A stretch of DNA of 64,000 bases, taken from the NCBI RefSeq assembly GCF_914768045.1, contig NZ_CAJZCD010000003.1:124001-188000 (forward strand), in the 5' to 3' direction. The translations under genes were made by a program, and so were the position numbers. This document shows positions 55,029 to 64,000 of the stretch, piece by piece (positions within the stretch are counted from its first letter, which is position 1; the number at the start of each line of letters is the position of its first letter). The stretch is from Snodgrassella communis (GTDB taxonomy: Bacteria > Pseudomonadota > Gammaproteobacteria > Burkholderiales > Neisseriaceae). The notes beneath the pieces were generated by a model that was not told the DNA's origin, ran no database searches, and was given only the letters and a program-made list of their open reading frames with translations.

Positions 55029-55919
55029 TCAATCACACCTCAACGTATCAATAATCAACTTAAACACATTTGAATGTCCTTTGCGACTTGGATAGTAAAG
55101 ATAAAAAGAGTCATAAGTGATAGCAAACTCAGTTAACAACTCAACTAATTCACCCGATGCCAATTCCTTTTCAACATCAGCTTGAGCAGTCCACGTGATG
55201 CCTAAACCATCTAAAGCTGCTTGCTTACGCAAGTGATTATTAATCATAAATTGTGAATGAGGGTGATATTTAATCGTCTTTCCTGCTTGCGTAAACTCCC
55301 ATGGCAATTCCGTACCATGCTGCGCGGATATCCTCATACCAATTAACCGATGTTCATCTAACTCTTTAATTTGTTTTGGTATCACTTTCCCGATTAAATA
55401 TTCAGGGCTTGCTACTAAGGCCATCTTTAAAGGCGGTGATATTTTTACAGCAATCATCTCATTAGCAATATCACCACCTAAACGACATCCCATATCAAAA
55501 CCTTGTTTAACAATGTCAGCCCAACTATTATCGGCTTGAATTTCGACCCTAATCTGCGGATAACGAGGTAAAAAATCACGTATTTTGGGATAGATAATGT
55601 GTTCTATAGCAATACTGGGCGCATTAATCCTAATTGTTCCTAAAGGCGTACTAATAAAATTGCTTAATGCGTTCACCTCTTGATTGATCGACTCAAACAA
55701 AGGAGAAATTTTTTGGTATAACTGTTCTCCTGCTTCAGTCAATGACACACTACGGGTATTACGATTAAATAAACGCAAATTTAACCGCGTTTCCAGCTTT
55801 CGCATACTATGACTTAATGCCGATGAAGAAATGCCTAACAATTGGCCTGCTTTTACAAAACTGCTGGTCTGTGCCACAGTAATAAAATAACTTAACTCAT
55901 TAAGATTGTACATAATCAC
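55029..55919 (-). CDS. LysR family transcriptional regulator
   Basis: LNELSYFITVAQTSSFVKAGQLLGISSSALSHSMRKLETRLNLRLFNRNTRSVSLTEAG. Confidence 0.94.
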   Translation of the reverse strand: MIMYNLNELSYFITVAQTSSFVKAGQLLGISSSALSHSMRKLETRLNLRLFNRNTRSVSLTEAGEQLYQKISPLFESINQEVNALSNFISTPLGTIRINAPSIAIEHIIYPKIRDFLPRYPQIRVEIQADNSWADIVKQGFDMGCRLGGDIANEMIAVKISPPLKMALVASPEYLIGKVIPKQIKELDEHRLIGMRISAQHGTELPWEFTQAGKTIKYHPHSQFMINNHLRKQAALDGLGITWTAQADVEKELASGELVELLTEFAITYDSFYLYYPSRKGHSNVFKLIIDTLRCD

Positions 55920-55929
55920 ATTTTATTAG

Positions 55930-55942
55930 TGAATTTAATTCA
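55930..55942. promoter_or_regulatory. Candidate LysR (T-N11-A) operator TGAATTTAATTCA
   Basis: 13-nt palindrome immediately upstream of the divergent LysR gene; core GAATTTAATT recurs at 56182-56191. Confidence 0.5.
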
Positions 55943-56289
55943 TTACACTATAAAACACCCTCCCCATTTATCTCAACAGAAGCCCCCGCTAAAATAAATT
56001 TATCCTTATCCAACAGATAAATTGAATGATAAATACATTGATACTTAATGTCAGCAGCAGCTTACCTAAAGTCGCTGTTCCTGTTTTATCAAAAAATCAT
56101 CATGTTAAATCAACATTAACTATCAACAAATACATAAAAGTAACGCATCACAAGAGAATCAAATATCTAGCGTAGTATGGCGAATTTAATTAGTAAGTTA
56201 ATCAAAAATTCAGCATATTCCGCGTGTAGAAATTTAAGTAGAGCCAGAGTTTAATTCTTAGCGATATAACAAATTAATGGAGAGCGACG

Positions 56290-57108
56290 ATGTCAAAAGA
56301 AGTTATCGTTTTAAGTGAATCTGGGGCAATAGGCATAGCAATTGTCAGGCGTATAGCAGTAGGTAAAGTACTGCTGTTAGCCGATTTAAAAATTGAACAA
56401 GCCGAAAAACAAGCTCAAAAACTGCGTAATGCAGGATTTAATGTCCATACTATCGCTTGCGATGTATCAAATCGAGAATCAGTCAATAAACTGGTAGAGA
56501 CTGCCACTGGATTAGGCAAAATCATGGGCTTAGTCAACACGGCTGGTGTATCCCCCTCCCAAGCGTCTGCACAGCGAATATTTGAAGTCGATTTATATGG
56601 TAATGCTCTATTATTTGATGCATTTAGTGGGGTAATGGCAAAAGGTAGTTCGGCTTTAGTCATTGGTTCACAATCATCACATCGCTTAGACCCGCTTACA
56701 TTGGAGCAAACTAAAGCCCTAGCCTTAACACCCACAGAAGCATTACTCCATTTACCTTTTATTAAAGAAGTAAATGATAGTTTAAAAGCTTATCAACTGG
56801 CCAAAAGAGGAAATGCCTTAAGAGTACAGGCTGAAGCGGTCAACTGGGGGCATCGTGGTGCAAGAATAAACTGTATCAGTGCAGGTATTATCCACACACC
56901 TTTAGCCAATGAAGAACTCAATGGCGATCGTAAAGATTTTTACCGCAAAATGCTTAAAGAATTACCCGTAGGTCGTGGTGGATCGCCAGATGAAATTGCC
57001 AACCTAGCCGAACTCATTATGTCCGAAAAAGGAGCTTATATTACTGGTAGTGATATGTTAATTGATGGCGGTGCCACAGCAAAATTCTGGTGGGAGCTAA
57101 CCAACTAA
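56290..57108 (+). CDS. SDR family oxidoreductase
   Basis: Rossmann-like N-terminus, YQLAKRGNALRVQAEA catalytic YxxxK, ISAGIIHTPLA, ITGSDMLIDGG. Confidence 0.9.
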   Translation: MSKEVIVLSESGAIGIAIVRRIAVGKVLLLADLKIEQAEKQAQKLRNAGFNVHTIACDVSNRESVNKLVETATGLGKIMGLVNTAGVSPSQASAQRIFEVDLYGNALLFDAFSGVMAKGSSALVIGSQSSHRLDPLTLEQTKALALTPTEALLHLPFIKEVNDSLKAYQLAKRGNALRVQAEAVNWGHRGARINCISAGIIHTPLANEELNGDRKDFYRKMLKELPVGRGGSPDEIANLAELIMSEKGAYITGSDMLIDGGATAKFWWELTN

Positions 57109-57142
57109 TTTTTATTAAACGTCTAGTATAAGGAATAACACG

Positions 57143-58285
57143 ATGTATGAATTTAGTTTTCAAAATCCAACTCGTATAGAATTTGGTATCGATAAAGAAA
57201 AAAACATGGGTCGCTATATGAAGGAGTTTGATGCCAAAAGAGTATTAATTGTCTTTGGTAGTGATCGCATCAAACAATCTGGTTTATTTAATGACGTAAC
57301 CACCAGCCTGCGTAAAAACGACATCCAATTCACCGAATGTAGCAAAATTAAAAGTAATCCCGTCTTAACCAAAGTTCGCGAAGGCATCGCCATCGCAAAA
57401 GAATTTGGTGCTGACAGCGTACTCAGCATCGGGGGCGGCTCATGCCTTGACAGTGCAAAAGCGATTGCAGCCGGTAGCCTATATGAAAGAGATGTATGGG
57501 ATTTCTTTACCGGTACTGAAGTCACAAAAGCACTTAACATATTCGACATAATGACCTTAGCAGCAACAGGCAGCGAAATGAATAATGGTGGTGTTATCAC
57601 AAACGAAAAAACTAAACAAAAATACCCAATTCATGGATTTAGCCTATTTCCCAAAGTTTCAGTAATCAACCCTAAATTGCAAACCACCATAGGCGCGGAT
57701 TACCTAGTATATTCGGCAGCCGATATCATTGCTCACTCCATTGAAGGATACCTCACAGCAACAATACAACCCGAACTGATTAATTTGCAAATCGAAGCCA
57801 ATATAAAAACCGTTATCCGCACCACCGAACAACTATTACAACACCCTACCGATTTAGACGCACGTGGCGAATTTGCCTGGGCAACACTGGCTTTAAATGG
57901 TTTAACCTATCTAGGTACAGCTGGCTTTAGCTACCCCAACCATATGATCGAACATGCAATGAGTGCAATCTGTGATGTACCACACGGTGCTGGATTATCA
58001 GTTGTTATGCCAGCTTGGATGACTTGGTATCACGATCGTAATCCAAAACAGTTCCAACGTTTTTCTAAAGAGATTTTTGGTTTATCAACGGCTGAACAAG
58101 GTATTGAAGCATTAAGAGCCTGGTTTAACAAAATAGGTACACCAACCACACTTGAGCAACTCAATATTAACCAACAGGATCTAAAACTGATTGTAGACAA
58201 TGCGGCACAAAACGCTATTGATTGGCAAATGAGTAATATTTATAGCAAGCAGGTCATTGCTACTATTTTAAATTTGGCTAAATAA
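57143..58285 (+). CDS. Iron-containing alcohol dehydrogenase
   Basis: SIGGGSCLDSAKAIAAGSLY, AATGSEMNNGGVITNEKTKQKY, HMIEHAMSAICDVPHGAGLSVVMPAWM. Confidence 0.94.
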   Translation: MYEFSFQNPTRIEFGIDKEKNMGRYMKEFDAKRVLIVFGSDRIKQSGLFNDVTTSLRKNDIQFTECSKIKSNPVLTKVREGIAIAKEFGADSVLSIGGGSCLDSAKAIAAGSLYERDVWDFFTGTEVTKALNIFDIMTLAATGSEMNNGGVITNEKTKQKYPIHGFSLFPKVSVINPKLQTTIGADYLVYSAADIIAHSIEGYLTATIQPELINLQIEANIKTVIRTTEQLLQHPTDLDARGEFAWATLALNGLTYLGTAGFSYPNHMIEHAMSAICDVPHGAGLSVVMPAWMTWYHDRNPKQFQRFSKEIFGLSTAEQGIEALRAWFNKIGTPTTLEQLNINQQDLKLIVDNAAQNAIDWQMSNIYSKQVIATILNLAK

Positions 58286-58375
58286 TGAATGTTAGATGGA
58301 TTTACCGTTCATTTTAAATAGTTATTAATTTTTAAAGTACATCAAATAGTTATAGATTAAAAAAAGAGAGAGTGT

Positions 58376-59218
58376 ATGCAATATATCACATTGAACAATG
58401 GTATTAAAATGCCGATTCTTGGTTATGGCGTATACCAAATAAATCCGGAAGAATGCGAGCAGTGTGTCTTAGATGCAATTATTGTTGGCTATCGTGCAAT
58501 TGATACCGCGCAAGCTTATGGCAATGAAGAACAGGTTGGCAATGCCATACAAAAATGTAGCATTCCCCGTCAAGAACTATTTATTACCACAAAAATATGG
58601 ATCACCAACACTAACTATGACAAAGCCAAACAATCAATATAAGAGTCATTACACAAATTAAAAACAGATTATATTGATTTACTATTAATTCACCAGCCAT
58701 TTAATGACTACTACGGTGCTTATCACGCAATGGAAGAAGCTTACGAACAAGGCAAGGCTAAAGCCATCGGCGTTAGCAATTTTTATCCAGATCGCCTTAT
58801 TGATTTAGACCATTTTGTTCATATAAAACCAGCGGCGAATCAAGTTGAAACACATGTATTTCAACAACAAAAAGTAGCGCGCGAAGTGATGCAAAAGCTA
58901 AATACACAAATAATATCATGGGAACCATTTGCCGAAGGTAAAAACAATTTTTTTCAAAACCCAGTACTTATTGAAACTGGCAAAAAACACCAAAAATCAG
59001 TTACGCAAGTTGCACTGCGTTTTCTGATTCAAAATGGTATTGTTGTCATTCCGAAATCCACCCAAAAAGCCAGAATGAAAGAAAACTTTGATGTATTCAA
59101 CTTTACCCTTTCAGAACAAGAGATGAAGCTCATTGCTACTCTAGATACTAGTCATAGCTTGTTCTTCTCGCATCAGGATCCAAAAACGGTGGAGTGGTTT
59201 ATGTCCATGGTGAAATAG
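58376..59218 (+). pseudogene. Aldo/keto reductase interrupted by a single in-frame TAA
   Basis: MQYITLNNGIKMPILGYGVYQI...DKAKQSI[*]ESLHKLKTDYIDLLLIHQPFNDYYGAYHAMEEAYEQGKAKAIGVSNF...; both halves in the same frame, stop at 58640-58642. Confidence 0.92.
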
Positions 59219-59534
59219 TTCTTATTGGATTTGAGTTATCAACATATAACTACCTACCTAAAAATGATATGAACTAGCGTAACCTATCTAATATAGATAC
59301 AATTTAATGCTCAGTCATCCTATTCATGTTTAAATCTTCTGTGCGTTAATAAAGAGAACTTCCAACTTTTATGCCGTACTCTTTTAAAGAGAGCTAATTA
59401 CAATCTAAATTACAACGTATTGATTATTTATCTTTGCAAAAAATATTGGTTGCAGTTAAGCTAGAATGGTTGATATTTATGTTCAGGGCAGCTACAACTG
59501 AAGGTATCTGTTTAATTGTACTGTTGATATTAAT

Positions 59535-59879
59535 ATGCCCTACTTAATCGTTATCGGCTTACTCACTGCTTCCAATCTGGTAATGACTACTGCGTGGTAC
59601 TGGCACATTAAACCCAGTAACTATAGTTTTCCACTGTGGCAAATTATTCTGATTAGCTGGGCAATGGCTTTATTTGAATATTGTCTGGCTGTGCCGGCCA
59701 ATCATCTGGGGGCATATTGGGGTATCAAGCCGTTTCAGCTGAAAATTATTCAGGAAGTAGTGACGCTGGTGGTGTTTACTCTGTTTGCTGTTCTTTATCT
59801 GAAAGATGAGTTCCGCTTCAATTATCTGCTCAGTTTTGGCTGTATACTTGGCGCGGTGTATTTTGCTTTCAAACGCTAA
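59535..59879 (+). CDS. DMT family protein (DUF486-like)
   Basis: TTAWYWHIK...SWAMALFEYCLAVPANHLG; 114 aa. Confidence 0.88.
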   Translation: MPYLIVIGLLTASNLVMTTAWYWHIKPSNYSFPLWQIILISWAMALFEYCLAVPANHLGAYWGIKPFQLKIIQEVVTLVVFTLFAVLYLKDEFRFNYLLSFGCILGAVYFAFKR

Positions 59880-59927
59880 TTGGCTAAAGAAAAAGGACGC
59901 TGTTGCGTCCTTTTCTGGTAATACCCA

Positions 59928-60494
59928 TCAGGCTTTCGGCAAAGTCACTCCGGTTTGCCCCATATATTTGCCAGCGCGGTCTTTATAGGAAGTGGCGCAT
60001 TCTTCGTCACTTTCAAAAAACAGTACTTGTGCTACACCTTCGTTGGCATAGATTTTTGCTGGCAGCGGTGTGGTGTTGGAAAACTCTAGTGTCACATATC
60101 CCTCCCATTCTGGTTCGAACGGAGTAACATTGACGATAATACCGCAACGCGCATAGGTAGATTTACCCAGACACACGGTTAGAACATTACGCGGGATGCG
60201 GAAATATTCTACGGTACGTGCCAATGCAAAGGAGTTCGGCGGAATAATGCAAAAATCGTCTTCAACGGTAACGAAATTACGTGTATCAAAATTTTTCGGG
60301 TCAACTATGGTGCTGTTGATGTTGGTAAAAATTTTAAATTCGCGTGCGCAACGGATATCATAGCCGTAGCTGGAAGTACCATAGGAAATGATTTTTTCAC
60401 CGTTTACCTGTTTAATCTGATTTGGTTCAAACGGTTCAATCATGCCATGCTCTTCGCTCATGCGGCGTATCCATTTGTCGGATTTAATACTCAT
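59928..60494 (-). CDS. dcd: dCTP deaminase
   Basis: [81 protein letters not shown]. Confidence 0.97.
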   Translation of the reverse strand: MSIKSDKWIRRMSEEHGMIEPFEPNQIKQVNGEKIISYGTSSYGYDIRCAREFKIFTNINSTIVDPKNFDTRNFVTVEDDFCIIPPNSFALARTVEYFRIPRNVLTVCLGKSTYARCGIIVNVTPFEPEWEGYVTLEFSNTTPLPAKIYANEGVAQVLFFESDEECATSYKDRAGKYMGQTGVTLPKA

Positions 60495-60573
60495 GACAAT
60501 ACTCTTGATAAATTTAGTGCATTATACCGAAGCCAATGCTGTCTTTGCAGGCAAATTGCGTCAATTTACGCCA

Positions 60574-61476
60574 CTATTCAGGTAACCAGCCACCCAGATG
60601 ATGAACTAGCTCAGCCAGTAAGTCACCCAATGCTTCAGCCATTAGAATCTGCGAGGCAAAGGTGACGCTTTGCATATCATCGCCCTGCCCAGCCGCTTCT
60701 TCCTGAATCACGTCCAGAAATTGAATACGTTTCAAAGTGAAGTCCTGTGTCAATACAAAACGTACTCTATCTTGCCAGCATAGCCCTAACTGTGTCACAA
60801 CTTTGCCGTTTTTGACTAGATTAACCACTTCCTGAGCCGTTAAATCCTGATGACTAATGCGCACTACTGGTGCTGCATCGCCAAGGCCTTTGAGTTCACA
60901 ATCACTATCCAGCTCAAAATGGCCGGCGGCTGTGCCATTTAATAACCATTCGGTCATCAGACTACCCGGTGATTGCTGGGTACGCGGTAATTTTGCTTCC
61001 AGTCCGCCAAGCGCATCACGCAATTTGGTAAGCAGCATTTCTGCCCGATTGGCATTAGCCTGATTAATCAACAATAATCCACGCTGGGTATCAATCACTG
61101 CTTCAGTTTTGCTGCTTTTGGTAAATGCACGCGGTAGCAAGTCATCGGTGATGGTTTCTTTCAATTCCATCTTCTCTTTGCGGCCAACATTGCGGCCTTC
61201 GGCTTCGCGGATTTCATTAATTTTTTCTTCGAGAATATCGCGTACTACTGCTGCCGGTAATACTTTTTCTTCTTTTTTCAGCGCAATACGCCAGATATTT
61301 TGTGCCGGAAATACCATTTCTGGACTAAATGACACAGGGCTGGCAAAACCAATACTGTCCCAGTCCAGTCCCATACAGGGTTTGAATTCAGCTTCAATCA
61401 GCTTGTCTACTAATGTTTCCAGCTCCGGCAAATTTTCTTTATTTAGCGGATAAATACTTAATTGTTTAAACCACAT
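60574..61476 (-). CDS. rdgC: Recombination-associated protein RdgC
   Basis: MWFKQLSIYPLN, GWDSIG-like GLDWDSIGFASPV, AVIDTQRGLLLINQANANRAEMLLTKLRDALGGL. Confidence 0.95.
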   Translation of the reverse strand: MWFKQLSIYPLNKENLPELETLVDKLIEAEFKPCMGLDWDSIGFASPVSFSPEMVFPAQNIWRIALKKEEKVLPAAVVRDILEEKINEIREAEGRNVGRKEKMELKETITDDLLPRAFTKSSKTEAVIDTQRGLLLINQANANRAEMLLTKLRDALGGLEAKLPRTQQSPGSLMTEWLLNGTAAGHFELDSDCELKGLGDAAPVVRISHQDLTAQEVVNLVKNGKVVTQLGLCWQDRVRFVLTQDFTLKRIQFLDVIQEEAAGQGDDMQSVTFASQILMAEALGDLLAELVHHLGGWLPE

Positions 61477-61877
61477 GCGTTGTTTCTTTCACATCCAACA
61501 GGGAAAGGAGAGATTATACGGCAGCTTGAGCATAAGTGTACTACCCATACAGTCTGGCAAAATCAATAATCATTCATCGATATGATTACATCACCGGTAT
61601 TAAGTGTATTTAACACTTTTCAATGGTTATTGCTGTTAACAATTTATTTATTAGTTAATGCTTCTGGTCATGTAAACGGTTTGTACAGAAAACAGCACGA
61701 ACTCTAAATATCCGATTTTCAACTTTGAAATCGACAATATATTTGGCTTAGGCATAAATACTGTTGTACTATCTGATAATATACTTGCAATCATTTTGTA
61801 TTTTCCAGTTAATTTTTTATCAAGCTGTTATGTTCAATTGAGATAGTTTTTTAACCTTTGGATTATAGTGGAATGGC

Positions 61878-62545
61878 ATGTTTACTTGTATTGTGATTGT
61901 TGGTATTTTAATGGTGATATTCTCCAGTAAAAAAACCATACACAGCCAGCACCTAAGCCTCGCAATCGTACGAATAAAAATAAAGCTACCGCCACACTCC
62001 GCGGTGCTGGTAATAAACCAGACAATCCAGTAGCTAACGGCCTGTCGCAACAATCTTCTGCCCAAGCTAATGTTAGTGCTCCAATTGCTAGGTTAATGGT
62101 ACAGAATAATGAATCTGCGGACACAGCAGAAGATAATGAACTGGCAACTTTTACGATTACTTCTGGCAGCCGCACCAAAATTTCTAGTCTTGAGAATACG
62201 GTAGAAAGCCGATGGCTAGCACTAGATACGCCTATTACTGCCCACAACTGAAAAATGAATTATTTTTTAAATTGATTCTGGTAGTACCGGTAAAAAATGA
62301 AAAGCCAATAAAAGCCAGTTTGGCACTGGACTGGTTGCACTGCTCACCGGAATATGATTCCAGTTTAGCCGCACAATGCTGTAAAGAGCACCAGAATACA
62401 CAATAAGCATGTAGAGCCCTGTAAACGGTTTAATTTGTTGTCAGATTGTGCGATTGAAAGCACCAATGAATGGGCTTATGACTATGTAGATGCATTGTTG
62501 ATTAAAGATAATAATGATATTTATATAGATTTTAAAATACTGATT
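61878..62545 (+). pseudogene. Degraded gene(s): TM-anchor fragment, Lys/Pro-rich fragment and C-terminal fragments in different frames
   Basis: MFTCIVIVGILMVIFSSKK (frame 0), then KNHTQPAPKPRNRTNKNKATATLRGAGNKPDNPVANGLSQQSSAQANVSAPIARLMVQNNESAD...LDTPITAHN* (shifted frame, junction near the A7 tract at 61929-61935), then HVEPCKRFNLLSDCAIESTNEWAYDYVDALLIKDNNDIYIDFKILIKLH*. Confidence 0.45.
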
Positions 62546-62996
62546 AAACTACACTGATAAAATAATGATTGAAAAAGAATCGGTACAAAAAAAGAGAAGC
62601 CGTTACTTTATTTCTGAAATCAGGATTTACTCAGAAAATCGGTAAACTACATATTTAGGTAGGCAGTGTTAATGAACTAAACGCCATGATACAGAATATT
62701 TGTGGTGATGCTGCTTTCAGATTGATTATACTTCAGACAAAACGTCTTTTATGAATGTAGTACACGCAATTGCTCTGGAACAGAAATTTGTAAATTTGCA
62801 TGCCAATAGAAGACAAACGAAGAATTTTATTCTAAATTAATGAAATATATATCTATATGCAACAAGCTGGATGCAAGTTCTCTGATCAATTTTTATAAGT
62901 TGGCATTTTAATAATTGAGTTTTACAATCCAATTCAAAATCTTTTATAATATGACTTTTAATAATTAAAATTAAAATAATATAAGGAAATTTTACA

Positions 62997-63635
62997 GTGT
63001 TAAAAAAATATGTCAAAAATGTGTATGTTGCCTTTGATCCCCAAGAGGCAACATTTCTGTTTGAACGTAACATTAAATTAGAATCTAAAGAGACTCTTTT
63101 TTCTCAAATTCCTGCAATGGTACGCCATCTTTATTTTCCCAAAAAAAGAATAAAGTTATTGATTGGTTTATTAGTGGCCTGGCCTGTATATTTTTTGGCA
63201 AGTGTTTTCTTTATCTGGCCAAATAAGCTTTCTGTTCAAGGTCTTGCCATTTTAGCATTTGCAATTATTGGACTTGTCATCTCGATTATCTCGCATTACT
63301 TCGCTGTCTTTTCGGAAATAAGAAGATTAAAAAAATTATACAACAATTTAGAATGGCCGATAGAAAGTTACTGTGCTTTTTTTGCAGAAGGATTCTTAAT
63401 TAAAGCTGATGATATGGAAGGGGTTTTTCATTGGGATGATTTTATGTGCATAATGGCAAATTCTACTGTACTTTCATTTAATTTTTGCCCCCCAGGCACT
63501 CCAAAAGGCAAATTTTTTAAAAAATACTATCCACGCTTAGACACTTTTTACATATTTATTAATAATGATGATGAAATACAAGAGCTCATGAAAGTAATAA
63601 GTGAAGAAATTGATGGTCTAATTGAATTTAGATAA
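62997..63635 (+). CDS. YcxB-like small membrane protein
   Basis: GTG start with AAGGA SD; two TM helices then cytoplasmic domain (EGVFHWDDFMCIMANSTVLSF). Confidence 0.6.
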   Translation: MLKKYVKNVYVAFDPQEATFLFERNIKLESKETLFSQIPAMVRHLYFPKKRIKLLIGLLVAWPVYFLASVFFIWPNKLSVQGLAILAFAIIGLVISIISHYFAVFSEIRRLKKLYNNLEWPIESYCAFFAEGFLIKADDMEGVFHWDDFMCIMANSTVLSFNFCPPGTPKGKFFKKYYPRLDTFYIFINNDDEIQELMKVISEEIDGLIEFR

Positions 63636-63679
63636 TATTTATCAATTAATATGTAAGAAATTTTTGTATTGTTTGCTGT

Positions 63680-64000
63680 ACATTAAAAGTTGCTTACCAG
63701 CGGGAAAAATATCATTTTACCGGACAACACTGGCGAATAATTGATATCAGCACCGAGGAGAATATCATTCTTGTTCGGCATACTATAGGCGGAATACCGC
63801 CTATATTTGAAAGTAATAGTCTAACTACTACGGGAGAAACTAACGGTAGATATCAATGCGGGAATCATTACCATAGCTGATACTTCTATTGAACAGGTGA
63901 AAGCCGTATTGCAACAACTTACTCAAGCCCAATTGGGTGAAGCCTGGACACTTGCGGAAATGGTATTAGTAAGAAAACTGAAAAAATATGATTCTTATCT
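63680..64000 (+). pseudogene. Frameshifted hypothetical gene fragment running off the window
   Basis: TLKVAYQREKYHFTGQHWRIIDISTEENIILVRHTIGGIPPIFESNSLTTTGE then continues in another frame as LTVDINAGIITIADTSIEQVKAVLQQLTQAQLGEAWTLAEMVLVRKLKKYDSYL. Confidence 0.5.

Noticed and set aside
59371-59530. Possible short relict ORF MPYSFKES*LQSKLQRIDYLSLQKILVAVKLEWLIFMFRAATTEG
   Set aside because: Too short and no recognised homology; could be chance in AT-rich intergenic DNA.
1-64000. CRISPR arrays, rRNA/tRNA genes, IS elements or prophage
   Set aside because: No regularly spaced direct repeats, no tRNA T-arm or rRNA signatures and no transposase/integrase ORFs found on either strand.

Overview
The window is a dense, mostly ordinary chromosomal segment of a betaproteobacterium. 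Gene content and CTGCCTGAA-type inverted repeats point to Neisseriaceae, possibly a Snodgrassella-like bee-gut symbiont; this is inferred from memory of protein families, and no search was run. Most of it is housekeeping: aroQ-accBC-prmA, argA, ppk, dut, coaBC, potGHI plus a distant potF, fnr/hemN, folB/plsY, glmM-folP-ftsH-rlmE, miaA, an acetyl-CoA hydrolase/transferase, glyA, alaS, ubiX, rsmI/diaA/dolP, ubiB, queDE, dcd, rdgC. Accessory or decaying material lies at about 19.4-19.7 kb (relict ORF), 34-35.5 kb (small secreted peptide and SUKH/HEAT-like ORF), 55-59.2 kb (LysR + SDR + Fe-ADH + broken aldo/keto reductase) and 61.8-64 kb (gene fragments). I found no CRISPR array, rRNA, tRNA or intact mobile element. 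The most unusual signal is at 42.33-42.57 kb: a strong promoter, a 25-codon ORF starting at the predicted transcription start with an aromatic run (FAYYWYH), two successive terminator-like hairpins, and then a gene of unknown function. It could be a leaderless leader-peptide attenuator or a small RNA, but this is unproven.
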